From Ustilaginoidea virens (Eukaryota; Ascomycota; Sordariomycetes; Hypocreales; Clavicipitaceae): 64,000 nt of DNA. Location of the stretch: the NCBI RefSeq assembly GCF_000687475.1, contig NC_057317.1, positions 3,782,501-3,846,500 of the forward strand, written 5' to 3'. The notes under the pieces are model-generated. The model saw only the letters and a program-made list of their open reading frames with translations, was not told the DNA's origin and made no database searches. Shown one piece after another: positions 1 to 10,628 of this stretch. A program made the translations under genes and the position numbers. Position 1 is the stretch's first letter; every line of letters begins with the position of its first letter.

Positions 1-218
1 AGCCCTCGGGGTCAGAGGCGAGCAAGCCCTGTGCTGCAGGGCGTGTGAGCGCTGGCTTGTGGGCGAGTACCGCTCCCGACGTACCATATCTTGCACGGCG
101 CCTATAGGTGACTTCTCAAAAGATCTTGCAGGCTTCCGTCTCGGTTGAGACAGAGTCATAATGGGCGCCAAACGTCCCCGAAACTGGTCGCTACGGCTTC
201 ACAGCGTACGGGATATGC
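1..218. other. Unassigned flank left of the retroelement nest
   Basis: No reading frame or repeat partner elsewhere in the window was recognised. Base composition is more GC-rich than the LTR sequence that begins at about 219. It may be host DNA or part of another element cut by the window edge. Confidence 0.4.
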
Positions 219-285
219 CTGCCTTGTTGAAAAGGTGTGGCATTGCTAAATTAGCGTGGTGGCCTACTAGCGTGGTGGCGGCCCA

Positions 286-385
286 CTAGTGTGGTGGCTA
301 GTCCACTAGTGTGGTGGTTAGTCACTAGTGTGGTGGTTAGTCACTAGCGTGGTGGCTAATTACTAGTGCGGTGGTTAGGGTGGTT
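286..385. repeat. Minisatellite inside the LTR
   Basis: Degenerate tandem units of about 19 bp built on ACTAGTGTGGTGGNTAGT. The same array recurs in the 3' LTR near 7665-7770 and, inverted, near 1965-2090, so it is an intrinsic part of this LTR family. Confidence 0.75.
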
Positions 386-542
386 GAAAAGGCCCGATAT
401 AGTGGGGCTGCTGACGTATTATATACGTGGCATAGCGAGCATTACGGGGAGCTTTCTTACTGGCTACCTTGGATGCCTGGGCCCACCCCTCCTTCGTGTA
501 TATATAGGATAGCTTTTCCCCTTCTTTCTAGATAGTAGAAGG

Positions 543-1287
543 TGTTGAAATCAGCGCCTTTTTAGCTGTATTTTGGTACTGGTCTCGCCACCATACGACG
601 TTTCTGCGTTGAGATATCGCGGTGGCTATACCAGGCGCTATAGTGGGGCACAGCGCCCCACAACGCCGATTACAGTGGGCCACAGCGCCGGTCACGGCAC
701 CGGTACAGCGACCCACATCCGGCCACAGCGGCCGGTCACAGTGGGCCACAGGGCCCACAACAGGCGGCGCATTTCTACGGGATTACCAAATGGGCAAATC
801 AGCACTTTCGGCCTTCTACATACAGTCACCCGCTACACCGCGCCTTTACGGCACACCGGTATAGGGCTTCCGGCCCGTACGGCAGACCGATATAGGGCTT
901 CCGGCCCGTACAGCAGGCTGTTATAGGGCATCCGGCACACCGCTATAAGCCACTGGGCTTGTTTAGGTATGCACTGGGTAGGATATTGGGCACAGACTGG
1001 GCACGGTTGGGCAGACCGACTTTTCGTCGGGTTTTTCGCTATTTTTGCGGTTTTTCATTATTTTCAACCACTTTTTCAAGATGGTAGAAATATGCCCAAA
1101 ATTCCCTCTTTCTAGCTAGAATAGTCACCAACAATTAGAATCAGATTTCCCTGACATCTTTGCTCTGGTCAACCTTGTGTGTGCATTTTTATCTTTAACC
1201 AGCTTGTTTTATTCTGCAACGCCTTGTACGCCACTGTCGGTACTTAGTATACTTTCCAACAGTGTTCTGAGTCACCATTTTGCAACA
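543..1287. mobile_element. Solo LTR (745 bp) with a 5-bp target-site duplication
   Basis: The insert begins TGTTG and ends CAACA, the inverted ends expected of an LTR. It is bounded on both sides by GAAGG (538-542 and 1288-1292). The uninterrupted site is visible in the other palindrome arm near 1799-1817 and in the 3' LTR near 7924-7945. There is no internal coding region, so it is a solo LTR left by LTR-LTR recombination. Its centre is rich in GGCCACAG-like and GGTCACAG-like words. Three overlapping small frames here (76-117 codons) are not considered genes. It is unrelated in sequence to the host LTR. Confidence 0.88.
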
Positions 1288-1563
1288 GAAGGGTAGCACA
1301 ATCGAGTCTGTTAATGCACTATATGCCTCTTAACTCCCACCTTCCCTGCGTTTCTGGTTATCTTATATTTGCCTTGCCTTTACACTTGCCCTGCTTTATA
1401 GCACTTATATAGTCTTAGGACTTGGTGAAAAATCTAGTATTTATACTAAGATTAGTTCACAGGTCGCAGACAGTCTTGTGCCATCTAGCTAGCTAGTAAG
1501 GCTCTGCTTTTATAGTGACCTTGAGAATGCAATAGGTTATGAGCCCGGGTTTTTACTTCTTTG

Positions 1564-2267
1564 TATTGCAATTCTCAAGGTCACTATAAAAGCAAAGCCT
1601 TACTAGCTAGCTAGATGGCACAAGACTGTCTGCGACCTGTGAACTAATCTTAGTATAAATACTAGATTTTTCACCAAGTCCTAAGACTATACAAGTGCTA
1701 TAAAGCAGGGCAAGTGTAAAGGCAAGGCAAATATAAGATAACCAGAAACGCAGGGAAGGTGGAAGTTAAGAGGCATATAGTGCATTAACAGACTCGATTG
1801 TGCTACCCTTCTACTATCTAGAAAGAAGGGGGAAAGCTATCCTATATATACACGAAGGAGGGGTGGGCCCAGGCATCCAGGGAAGCCAGTAAGAGGGCTC
1901 CCCGTAATGCTCGCTATGATACGTCAGCAACCCCGCTATATCCGACCTTTCCAACCACCCTAACCACCGCACTAGTAATTAGTCACCGCACTAGTAACTA
2001 GCCACCACGCTAGTGACTAACCACGCTAATTTAGCAATGCCACACCACGCTAGTAGGCCGCCACCACGCTAGTAGGCAACCACGCTAATTTAGCAATGCC
2101 ACACCTTTTCAACAAGGCCTACCTTACTTGATATACAGTAAATAATCCACTGAAAATCCTTAAGGTAAAAAGGCAAAGGCCTAAGGTAATACTACCATAA
2201 GTCCAAGAGGCGGTATAAGGGCCAGAAGGTTAGTAGGCCAGTAGGGCATAAGGCCAGCAGCCTAGTA
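1564..2267 (-). repeat. Inverted LTR copy upstream of the Copia frame
   Basis: This is the reverse complement of the 3' LTR at 7446-8177 and nearly full length. It starts within TATTGCAATTC and matches through CCTAGTA at 2267, lacking only about the first 21 bases of the LTR. It occupies the position where a direct 5' LTR would be expected for the frame at 2975, but it points the opposite way. It also forms the right arm of the palindrome with 219-1534. Confidence 0.82.
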
Positions 2268-2974
2268 CTTTGTTTTTACCCTACCTTTTGTGTTCACCCC
2301 TTGGTCTCTTTTGCTTATTAGTACTACTAATATAGCTATCTTTTGGTATCCTCGGCTTACCCTTATTACCTTTGGCTTACCCTTTGTTACCTACGGCATT
2401 ACCCTGCGGCAATCAACGGCGTACCTAACGGCAACTTACGGTGTAACCTCACGGCACTTTTAGCGTAACCTTACGTTATTTTTGGAGTAACCTACGGCAC
2501 CTACGGATTTTATAGTGTGATATCTACCGCACTATACTACTGTATAACACCTTTGGACCTAGTGCACGACACCTACTGCACTGCACAGCACCTGTTATAC
2601 TCTTCCACTTATAGCACTTTTAGTACGGCACTTACGGCACCTTTTATATTACGGCACCTATAGCACCTACGTCACCTACGGCACCTACGGCACCTACGGC
2701 ACCTACGGCACTTACGGCACCTTTATATTACGGCACCACATAAGCACCTTAAATACTAACGCTATATTCTGGACTTGCACAACGCCTACGGCATCTGTGC
2801 TTTTATACTGAGACCTACCGCTATATTCTGCGGTTACCTTTTATAGTAGGCTACTAGCTACTATATTTACTAGCTATCCAGCTAGTTACTCGACTATTTT
2901 GCCAGCTATTTAGCTGGTTATTCATCTGTTCCTACAGCTATTGGCACCATTTTTAACGACTTTTAACCACTATA
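2268..2974 (+). other. Leader of the Copia element with short tandem repeats
   Basis: Seven hundred bases lie between the inverted LTR and the Pol ATG. They are AT-rich with many repeats of the word ACGGCAC, including a run of the 9-mer CTACGGCAC near 2655-2735. No convincing tRNA primer-binding site and no gag frame were seen. Confidence 0.55.
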
Positions 2975-5900
2975 ATGGCACAGTCTAGGCCTTCCACTTA
3001 TAAGGCCACTTTGGATTCCAACTCTAAAGCTCATCTTACTGCACGACTACAGCTAGATATGGACTATATAAAGTCCCAGATGAATACCCTAACTACCCTT
3101 ATACAAGGCTTAGTTAGTAGGCAAAATAGTAACGTTCCTACTATTACAATTAGCAAGGAACTAGTAGAGGCTACTAGCCCTACTATCTCCGGTCCTACTA
3201 ATATGAACAGTAAAGACCCTGTAGAGGCTATTAGCCCTACTATCCAACCTTCTGCTATTACGACTAGCAAGGACCCTGTAGAGGCTACTAGCCCTACTAT
3301 CCAACCTTCTGCTATTACGACTAGCAAGGACCCTGTAGAGGCTACTAGCCCTACTACTATTAATGCCGCTTCTACTAATAATAGCAAGAATAATTCTACT
3401 AATAATAGGAAAAAGAAGCAGCAAAAGAAGAAGGAACAGGACTATAATAATAGCAGCAAACAGCAAAATATTGAGTCCTTTATTATAGGCAATTATAATA
3501 CCCAGGATACTAATATATCCTATTCCTCTTCTTCTACCACTATATCCACTGATAACCAGCCCTTAGCTATAAGCTATAGTGCTAAATCAGGCGGCAGGAC
3601 CCCGAAGGATGCCCTCCTTTACGATACAGGCTCCACTTGTCATATTGTTAATGATAAGAAACATTTCACCACTTTTCACCACTTTGAGAAAGATGATAAG
3701 CCTGTAATTACTACTGGTGGTGGCCCTATTTCCCCTACTGGTTGGGGCACAGCACGATTTACTGTGCTACAGGGCGTTAATCCTACGAAATGGGGTATTA
3801 TAGAGCTCAAGAATGCACTATATATTCCTGCCTTGGATATTAACATCATTAGCGGTGTAAAGCACTATGCCGCTAAAGGGGTACTAATTAAAAATCAGCT
3901 TTGGTCAGCAAGCCGTAAATGCATCGGCATTTTTAACTTCGAAAAATACGGCTTTTTCCTTCCACAGAAAGGAATAGACACACCACTACTGCATCAACCT
4001 TGCAGCCACTATACTAATAGTATAGTAGTAGAGGTCCCCAGCCCTACTAACCCTGCTGATTATAGTGATCCTGAGGATACTACTAATACCCCTATTCCCG
4101 CTACTACGACTAGCGATGTTCCTACTACTGCAACTGGTAAGGAACCTGTAGAGGCTACTAGCCCTACTACCAACTCTCCCGCTATTACGACTAGCGAAGA
4201 GCCCGCTATTACGACTAGCGAAAATCCCGTAGTGGCTACTAGCCCTACTCCTGCCCCTGTAGCTGCTGATACAGAATATCAGAAGCTATTACAGTTAGCC
4301 GGCATTTGGCATGTACGGCTAGGGCATATAGGTATTCAGCTACTTAAAAAGACCTGTGCTAATACCCCTGGTCTGCCTAACCTTAATAAGGTTAAAGATG
4401 CTGATTTTCGCTGTCTAGCCTGTATACAGGCTAAGAAGGTTAGAAGACCTTCTAAAGATGCGATTCCAAATCCAGCTAAATGCCTGGATATTATAGAAGG
4501 TGATACTTTTGCTATATCACCTATGCCATATAACAAACGACCTGTTGCCCTTATATTAGTAGACAGAAAATCCCGATTCCGCTGGCTTTACTTACTACCT
4601 AATAGGGAAGGCACTGTTGTATTTAAAGCATTACAGAGCTTTATACAGAGCCTACAGGTCAGATATGGCAAAACGCCTGTTGAATTTCACTATGATGGTG
4701 GAAATGAAATCAACAAAATGCTTAGTGATTGGCTTGTCGAACAGGGCATAACTTTTAATACATCTTGCCCTTATATTCACGAACAAAACGGCCTAGCTGA
4801 GCGGTCCATTAGGGTTATAGCTGATAGACTACGTGCTACTATGGCCTGGTCAAGGCTACCATCTAACCTCTGGTCTGCTGTAATTACTGGCGTTGTTATG
4901 CTAGTAAATATAACAGCTGTTACTAACAGACCTTCTAGCCCCTATCAGGAGCTACTAAAGGATTACGACCAGATAACACCGGAGCACTATCCTGACCTTA
5001 TTAACCTTAGGGCTATTGGAGCAGCTATTGAAGTGCTTATACCACACGAAAAGCGTGTAAAAAGCCGCAAATTAGCGCCCCGTACCGAGCCTGGTAGGCT
5101 CCTTGCCACTCTAGGTAATAATACCTACCTGGTCTACCTTCTAAAAAAAAAGGTTGTTACTAAAACAACTTTTATCACCTTTATCTACCAAAATGAAGGT
5201 ATTGGCCCTATTTCTAATGGCCTGGAAGGAGACTTTCATAGAGGGCAAAATATAGGTTCAGAGGGGGTATCTAGCAGAGAACCTGCCATTTTACTGGATG
5301 ACCTAGAAAGCATTCCTGACCCTACTAACTCTACTAACCTTACTAACATTACTGACACTAATGTTATACCGGATGACCTGGAAAGCATACCGGACCCTAC
5401 TAATACTAGCGTTATTAATACTAATGCTACCTTGGATAACCGTCCTATAATACAGTCCCCGGCTACGGCAAAGGATGACCTTATAGATATCCTTACTAGC
5501 CTTACTCCTGCCGACCTTGCTGGCCCTGCTGGCCCTGCTGGCCCTGCTATACCTGCTAGCCCTACCGACCCTACTAGCCCTACCGACTTATTCCCTAATC
5601 AGGATTTATACCACCTGATATGGGATTCCTGCTATGCAGCTAAGCGTAAGCTAGCTAAAAAGGCCCCTGATGGTACGCCTAATAGCTGGAAGGATGTGCT
5701 ACGAAGCCCTGAAAAAGACCTTTGGATAAAGGCATTATTTAAGGAATTTGAGCAGGTATTGGATACTAAAGTCTTCCAATTTATTCCTAAGTCTAGCGTT
5801 CCCATTGATAGGAAAATTATACGCAATAGGCCTGTTTTTCGGGTTAAAAAGGATGCCAATAATCAGCCTATAAAATATAAGGCTAGATTGGTTGTTAAGG

Positions 5901-7324
5901 GTTTTATGCAAGTCGAAGGAAAGGACTTTCAGCATACCTATGCTTCTACCTCTATCCCACCTACCTGGAGGGTTATACTGGCTTTGGCTGCTAGTAATAA
6001 CTGGGAAATAGAGCAGATCGACTTTATAGGCGCCTTCCTAAATAGCGAACTTTCTGAGACCATTTATATGGATATTCCTGACGGATTTCTTGAATTTACA
6101 GAGAGCCTACTACTAACTAATAGCGATAGCAAGCTTTGGTCTGATATTCAACGGCAACGGCTACTAACTTTACTTAAAGAAGCCGGCTTTAATCCTTCTA
6201 TTAAGCAAGCTATTTTACTAAAGAAGGCCCTATACGGGCTAAAACAAGCACCCCGCGAATGGCAACACCGGCTAAAAGACCTGATTTCTAGTGAAGGCTT
6301 CTTACCTTTAGCATCTGATGCTGCCGTCTTTTATAATAAGCAAACCAGCACCTTTATCGTCACTTATGTTGACGACTGCCTATTAGTTGGTCCAAATATA
6401 ACTTATATTAACCAGCTAAAAAGGAAATTCCATAAGGTCTATGCTATAGAAGACCGCGGTCCGGCTTCCTTCTTCCTAGGCGTACAGATTATACGAAATA
6501 GGAAGGAAGGTCTATTGTGGCTACACCAAGCCCAATTTATAGCAGAGGTCTTAGCTAAATTCGGCTTACAGGATACTAAACCTCAGCTAATTCCACTTCA
6601 ACCAGGGATTCTAAATGAATCTAGTGGAAAAGACCTCAGCCCTACTGATCAGAGCCTTTATCAGAGCCTTACTGGCACTATAATGTGGCTTATGATGATG
6701 ACTAGGCCCGACCTAGCATTTCCTACCCAATACCTCTCTCGGTTTATGTCTAAGGCAACTAATGTGCATTTAAATGCTGCGAAAGGCAGCTTTAGCTACC
6801 TTAAAGGCACTGAGAACCTAGCTATTTGCTTTACTAAAAGCAATCAACAGCCTATTATAACCGCTTATTCTGATAGCGATTTTGCTGGCTGTAAAGAAAC
6901 CTCTAAATCTACTGGAGGCTTCCTAACTACTATTAATAGTGGTCCTATTAGCTGGCGTTCTAAGCGAGCCTCTTTAGTAGTGCTATCTACTTTAGAAGCT
7001 GAATCTGATGCATTACTTGAGACTATCCGCGAGGTACAGTGGCTTTCTAACCTTTGTAAGGAGCTAGAAATTGATATTTTACGCCCTATACCGCTATACT
7101 GCGATAACCAGGGCTCCATTTCGAATTCTAACGACCCTAATCAGCACGCTCGCACTAAGCATACGCTATTAAAATTCCGGTATATTAGGGAGCAAGCCCA
7201 GCTGGGCTTGGTTAAAATTACCTATTTACCTACTAATAGTATGCCTGCTGACGGTCTTACGAAGCCACTGCCGGGCCCTAAATTTACTAGGTTCCGCGAG
7301 TTACTAGGTCTTAGGGCCTGCTAA
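2975..7324 (+). CDS. Intact Copia-type (Ty1/copia) retrotransposon Pol polyprotein
   Basis: The frame is a 1449-residue polyprotein without stops. Order: Ser/Thr/Pro-rich N-terminus with repeated SKDPVEATSPT units (about residues 45-125); aspartic protease with DTGS at 217-220; a second Thr/Pro repeat spacer; the integrase zinc-binding HHCC (His446, His451, Cys480, Cys483); integrase core with acidic residues near 510, 574 and 609; reverse transcriptase with YVDD at 1131-1134; and RNase H with DSDF near 1300 and a TKP motif near the end. Protease-integrase-RT-RNase H is the Copia order. No CCHC zinc knuckle or recognisable Gag domain lies before the protease, which is unusual. AT-rich codons contrast with the GC-rich host genes downstream. 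The frame looks capable of expression, but its flanking LTRs are inverted. Confidence 0.93.
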   Translation: MAQSRPSTYKATLDSNSKAHLTARLQLDMDYIKSQMNTLTTLIQGLVSRQNSNVPTITISKELVEATSPTISGPTNMNSKDPVEAISPTIQPSAITTSKDPVEATSPTIQPSAITTSKDPVEATSPTTINAASTNNSKNNSTNNRKKKQQKKKEQDYNNSSKQQNIESFIIGNYNTQDTNISYSSSSTTISTDNQPLAISYSAKSGGRTPKDALLYDTGSTCHIVNDKKHFTTFHHFEKDDKPVITTGGGPISPTGWGTARFTVLQGVNPTKWGIIELKNALYIPALDINIISGVKHYAAKGVLIKNQLWSASRKCIGIFNFEKYGFFLPQKGIDTPLLHQPCSHYTNSIVVEVPSPTNPADYSDPEDTTNTPIPATTTSDVPTTATGKEPVEATSPTTNSPAITTSEEPAITTSENPVVATSPTPAPVAADTEYQKLLQLAGIWHVRLGHIGIQLLKKTCANTPGLPNLNKVKDADFRCLACIQAKKVRRPSKDAIPNPAKCLDIIEGDTFAISPMPYNKRPVALILVDRKSRFRWLYLLPNREGTVVFKALQSFIQSLQVRYGKTPVEFHYDGGNEINKMLSDWLVEQGITFNTSCPYIHEQNGLAERSIRVIADRLRATMAWSRLPSNLWSAVITGVVMLVNITAVTNRPSSPYQELLKDYDQITPEHYPDLINLRAIGAAIEVLIPHEKRVKSRKLAPRTEPGRLLATLGNNTYLVYLLKKKVVTKTTFITFIYQNEGIGPISNGLEGDFHRGQNIGSEGVSSREPAILLDDLESIPDPTNSTNLTNITDTNVIPDDLESIPDPTNTSVINTNATLDNRPIIQSPATAKDDLIDILTSLTPADLAGPAGPAGPAIPASPTDPTSPTDLFPNQDLYHLIWDSCYAAKRKLAKKAPDGTPNSWKDVLRSPEKDLWIKALFKEFEQVLDTKVFQFIPKSSVPIDRKIIRNRPVFRVKKDANNQPIKYKARLVVKGFMQVEGKDFQHTYASTSIPPTWRVILALAASNNWEIEQIDFIGAFLNSELSETIYMDIPDGFLEFTESLLLTNSDSKLWSDIQRQRLLTLLKEAGFNPSIKQAILLKKALYGLKQAPREWQHRLKDLISSEGFLPLASDAAVFYNKQTSTFIVTYVDDCLLVGPNITYINQLKRKFHKVYAIEDRGPASFFLGVQIIRNRKEGLLWLHQAQFIAEVLAKFGLQDTKPQLIPLQPGILNESSGKDLSPTDQSLYQSLTGTIMWLMMMTRPDLAFPTQYLSRFMSKATNVHLNAAKGSFSYLKGTENLAICFTKSNQQPIITAYSDSDFAGCKETSKSTGGFLTTINSGPISWRSKRASLVVLSTLEAESDALLETIREVQWLSNLCKELEIDILRPIPLYCDNQGSISNSNDPNQHARTKHTLLKFRYIREQAQLGLVKITYLPTNSMPADGLTKPLPGPKFTRFRELLGLRAC

Positions 7325-7437
7325 CTTATACTAACTTACTTTTACTAAGGTTTTTCTTATGTTTTTCCTTAGCATTTTTTACTGCATTTTCTTTCCCTAT
7401 CCTTTATACGATTAGCTTGCTACTACAGTAGCTAATC

Positions 7438-7445
7438 AGAGGGGG
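7438..7445 (+). promoter_or_regulatory. Polypurine tract
   Basis: The purine run AGAGGGGG sits directly against the TGTTA start of the 3' LTR. This is the expected position and composition of the plus-strand primer of an LTR retrotransposon, and it fixes the LTR start at 7446. Confidence 0.8.
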
Positions 7446-8177
7446 TGTTAAAATCCTATAGTAGCCTACTAGGCTGCTGGCCTAATGCCCTACTGGCTTA
7501 CTGACCTTCTAGTCCTTATACCGCCTCTTGGACTTATGGTAGTATTACCTTAGGCCTTTGCCTTTTACCTTAAGGATTTTCAGTGGATTATTTACTGTAT
7601 ATCAAGTAAGGTAGGCCTTGCTAAAAAGGTGTGGCATTGCTAAATTAGCGTGGTGGGCCTACTAGTGTGGTGGCGGCCTACTAGTGTGGTGGCTAGTCCA
7701 CTAGTGTGGTGGGTAGTCACTAGCGTGGTGGCTAGTTACTAGTGTGGTGACTAGTTACTAGTGCGGTGGTTAGGGTGGTTGGAAAGGCTGGATATAGTGG
7801 GGCTGCTGACGTATTATATACGTGGCATAGCGAGTATTACGGGGAGCTTTCTTACTGGCTACCTTGGATGCCTGGGCCCACCCCTCCTTCGTGTATATAT
7901 AGGATATCTTTTCCCCTTCTTTCTAGATAGTAGAAGGGTAGCACAATCGAACCTGTTAATGCACTACATGCCTCTTAACTTCCACCTTCCCTGCGTTTTT
8001 GGTTATCTTATATTTGCCTTGCCTTTACACTTGCCCTGCTTTATAGCACTTGTATAGTCTTAGGACTTAGTGAAAAATCTAGTATTTATACTAAGATTAG
8101 TTCACAGGTCGCAGACAGTCTTGTGCCATCTAGCTAGCTAGTAAGGCTCTGCTTTTATAGTGACCTTTAGAATTGCA
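7446..8177 (+). repeat. 3' LTR of the Copia element
   Basis: The LTR is about 732 bp, starting TGTTAAAATCC after the polypurine tract and ending at TTGCA, so it has TG...CA ends. It is the longest copy of the family in the window. Homology with the other copies ends at the same place within 3 bp. The right boundary falls inside the degenerate minus-strand gag-like frame. A 98-codon frame at 7761-8057 lies within the LTR and is not treated as a gene. Confidence 0.82.
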
Positions 8178-10049
8178 ATAGCTATACTCAGGGGTATCCC
8201 TTACAGTATTGAGCACTTGCCGATGAAGCTCTATATTAGCTGTAAAGGGGGGAAAAAGACCACGATATAGGCGCTGAAGTTCCTCTAGTAGGATATTAAG
8301 GCATTCTAGCTTTAACTTGTTAGGATGTTTCGCGATAGTTAATTAGAGCGTTATTCTATTCCAACGGTGCAAATAGAATTACTCTATGCTCTCATTCTCG
8401 AAATGGCTCTTAACTTTGCGGACTATATCGTCGAAAGTAAGGGTATCACGAATGTGTTCGATATTATTAAAGTAATACGTCTCAGCATCGCCGATTAGTA
8501 TGATTTGAAAGGCTCTTGTGAGTGTATAATCGGGCAATCCTAGAAGGCGGCACTTACTCTTAAAGGATACTACCTTTGGTATAAGGAAGTCATCCATTTT
8601 GCCGCTATATCTATCCTCTATACGATAGCTGCGTAAGAGGTCAGATATCTTCTTCGAAACATCGTCAAACCCGGCCTCTGCATAGGCTCTTTGGGTATGA
8701 TCTTCTTGGTGGTGTTCGGGAGGGTATTCCGGAACGGCTTATCGGTAACCTTGCGGTAGGCTAGCGGGATCTCTGGCTGGGTTATCCTATAACCCGGGTC
8801 GGTCTAGGTTTACCGGTCCTCCCGTTAAGACGGTCCGTTCATCGGCCTAGGTAGGCCGATAGTGCCGGGAGGGGTCCGGTGCCGTGCCTATCTTTGGCAT
8901 TATCGGGTGAGGCATTAGAGCCGGTGGTTGAGGCATCCGGGCCTGTGGGTTGTGGCTGCGATACCATAATTCGTGATATCTAGCATCAGGGGCAGCTATT
9001 TTATCAATATTAGGGGCTTGCCTAGTGCCGCTGGTAGCGGTATGTTGGGGAATATTGATATTAGTGACTTCGAGCGTGTCACCATCGGGTCCCTCTATTA
9101 AGGGAAGCACATCATCGGGGCGTATAACCTAACTTCTGGCTCTTATGGGCATACTATGATTCTGAGGGGCATTAGGATAGCCGCCTCGGCTAGCCCGGCT
9201 AGGGGTATAACCCCTAGGATGAAGTATTTGGTCGGTCGGGCTATAGTCATTATCCGTTGAATGTTACTATTATCGGGAGCTTTCCCCTGTCTTAAATAGC
9301 GGCCTGTTGTAAATAGGCGCTTTCCCTTTCTATTATAGCGGCCGGCCCCTTTCTTCTTCGGTAGGAATAGGGGCCTTCTTTGACGTAAATAGAGGGATGA
9401 GGGGTTATTGTGCCGTTGGTATTGCAAAGTCCCTAGGGGTCGAAGGGGCTTATGAAGGTCTTCGCGAGGGTAATCGCGAGGGTATTCGTAAGGGTATTCG
9501 TGATGGTATCCATAAGGGTATTCGAACAATTGTGGCAGAAAGTGAATTCCTTAAGCTTATAATGGAGGGGGCATCCTGGTTCATTTGCATCTCCCGTTCG
9601 GTATAAGCAGTAGGGACTGATTGTTCCCTATCTAGGTTTAACCGGGATATAAAGGTCTTGCGTGCAAGTTGGAGGTCTATTTCTTCTTGAGGCCATTTAG
9701 GCATATGCTTTTGTTATATGCAGTGGAGAAGGGTCTTAATTATTAATGATTCTGTGCTTCCAATATACACCCCACGTTCCCATAGGGTTATTCGGAATTC
9801 CCATAGGAGCCGTTTATTGATACGGCTGAATAGTTCCTCGGTCCACTCATCACAATCCTTACGGAATTATTCCTATAGATCATCATCCTTCTCATCGCCT
9901 GTTATATAACTGTTGATAAGGTAGGCGATACGATTATATAACTGTTCGTCCGTAGCATTTATAGGGTCAACTTAGTCTATCGAATCGATCCAGTCTTTTG
10001 TGATAATCTTAGCGAAAGGGTTAAGCTTTTCCGGTAGTAGTGCCTCCAT
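8178..10049 (-). pseudogene. RIP-damaged retroelement gag-like gene
   Basis: Read on the minus strand from an ATG at 10049 (MEALLPEKLNPF), one main frame continues to the LTR edge at 8178. It carries in-frame stops at 9972-9974, 9873-9875, 9867-9869, 9714-9716, 9450-9452 and 8376-8378. All are TAA or TAG, each one C-to-T change from a Gln codon in CpA context, the preferred RIP target. The downstream part includes GDAETYYFN, IVRKVKSHFE and LECLNILLEELQ, which I associate with gag-like proteins of fungal LTR elements. A middle section near 9140-9450 reads better in another frame, suggesting an indel. The family call is by recollection. Confidence 0.62.
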
Positions 10050-10628
10050 TGTGATGTTAATAGGGGTAAGGATGAGGTGGAAAAGGCAGAGAGATAGGGA
10101 GCGTTTAGCGTAGGTATTAAAAGGAAGTAATTGAAAAAGAAGGTAGAAGGAAGGAAGCAATTAATAAAAAGAAGGTTATAAGTAGTAAAAGAAGGAAAGA
10201 AGGAAGGAAGCAATAGTCGGGCAGGATATTGTAGGCGTTCCGATTGCTTGTTTGACTGTATATCGGTAAATAGGTCCTTTACCGTTATGAGGCTCTGAGT
10301 CGCTTGCGTAAGAACCTGCGTTTATGCCTGCTAATGGTATTACGATAGATTTGGCGTTCCGTAGTTCCCGTCACAACCAAAGATATCGTAATATTCAGCG
10401 ATTATTACTGACTGACACAATCAATCAGTGTGATATTTGGCGATTATTCCTCGTGATAGACGAGTAGGGAAGGTTAGACACAATCAATTTATCCCTTGGT
10501 CCGTAACATATAAGCCGTTTCGACTGAATTAGGCTAAATCACATTCCTTATTAGCACGATCTTTTTAAATCGCCTCTTCTTGCTGGTCCTAGCTAATCTG
10601 TGAAGTGAACTTCAACTTCACTGATCAG
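10050..10628. other. AT-rich non-coding stretch before the second LTR family
   Basis: This probably holds the 5' flank or leader of the degenerate minus-strand element. It has a purine-rich tract with GAAGGAAG repeats (about 10125-10210) and no credible frame on either strand. Confidence 0.4.

Larger units (their letters stand above)
219..1534 (+). repeat. Forward LTR copy, 5'-truncated and split by a solo LTR
   Basis: This stretch matches the 3' LTR at 7446-8177 in the same orientation. Homology starts about 170 bp inside that LTR, so the 5' end is missing. The copy is interrupted at 543-1292 by a different solo LTR plus its target duplication. It shares the CACTAGTGTGGTGG minisatellite and the terminal block ending GCAATA with the other two copies. 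It is the left arm of the palindrome at 219-2123. Confidence 0.8.
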
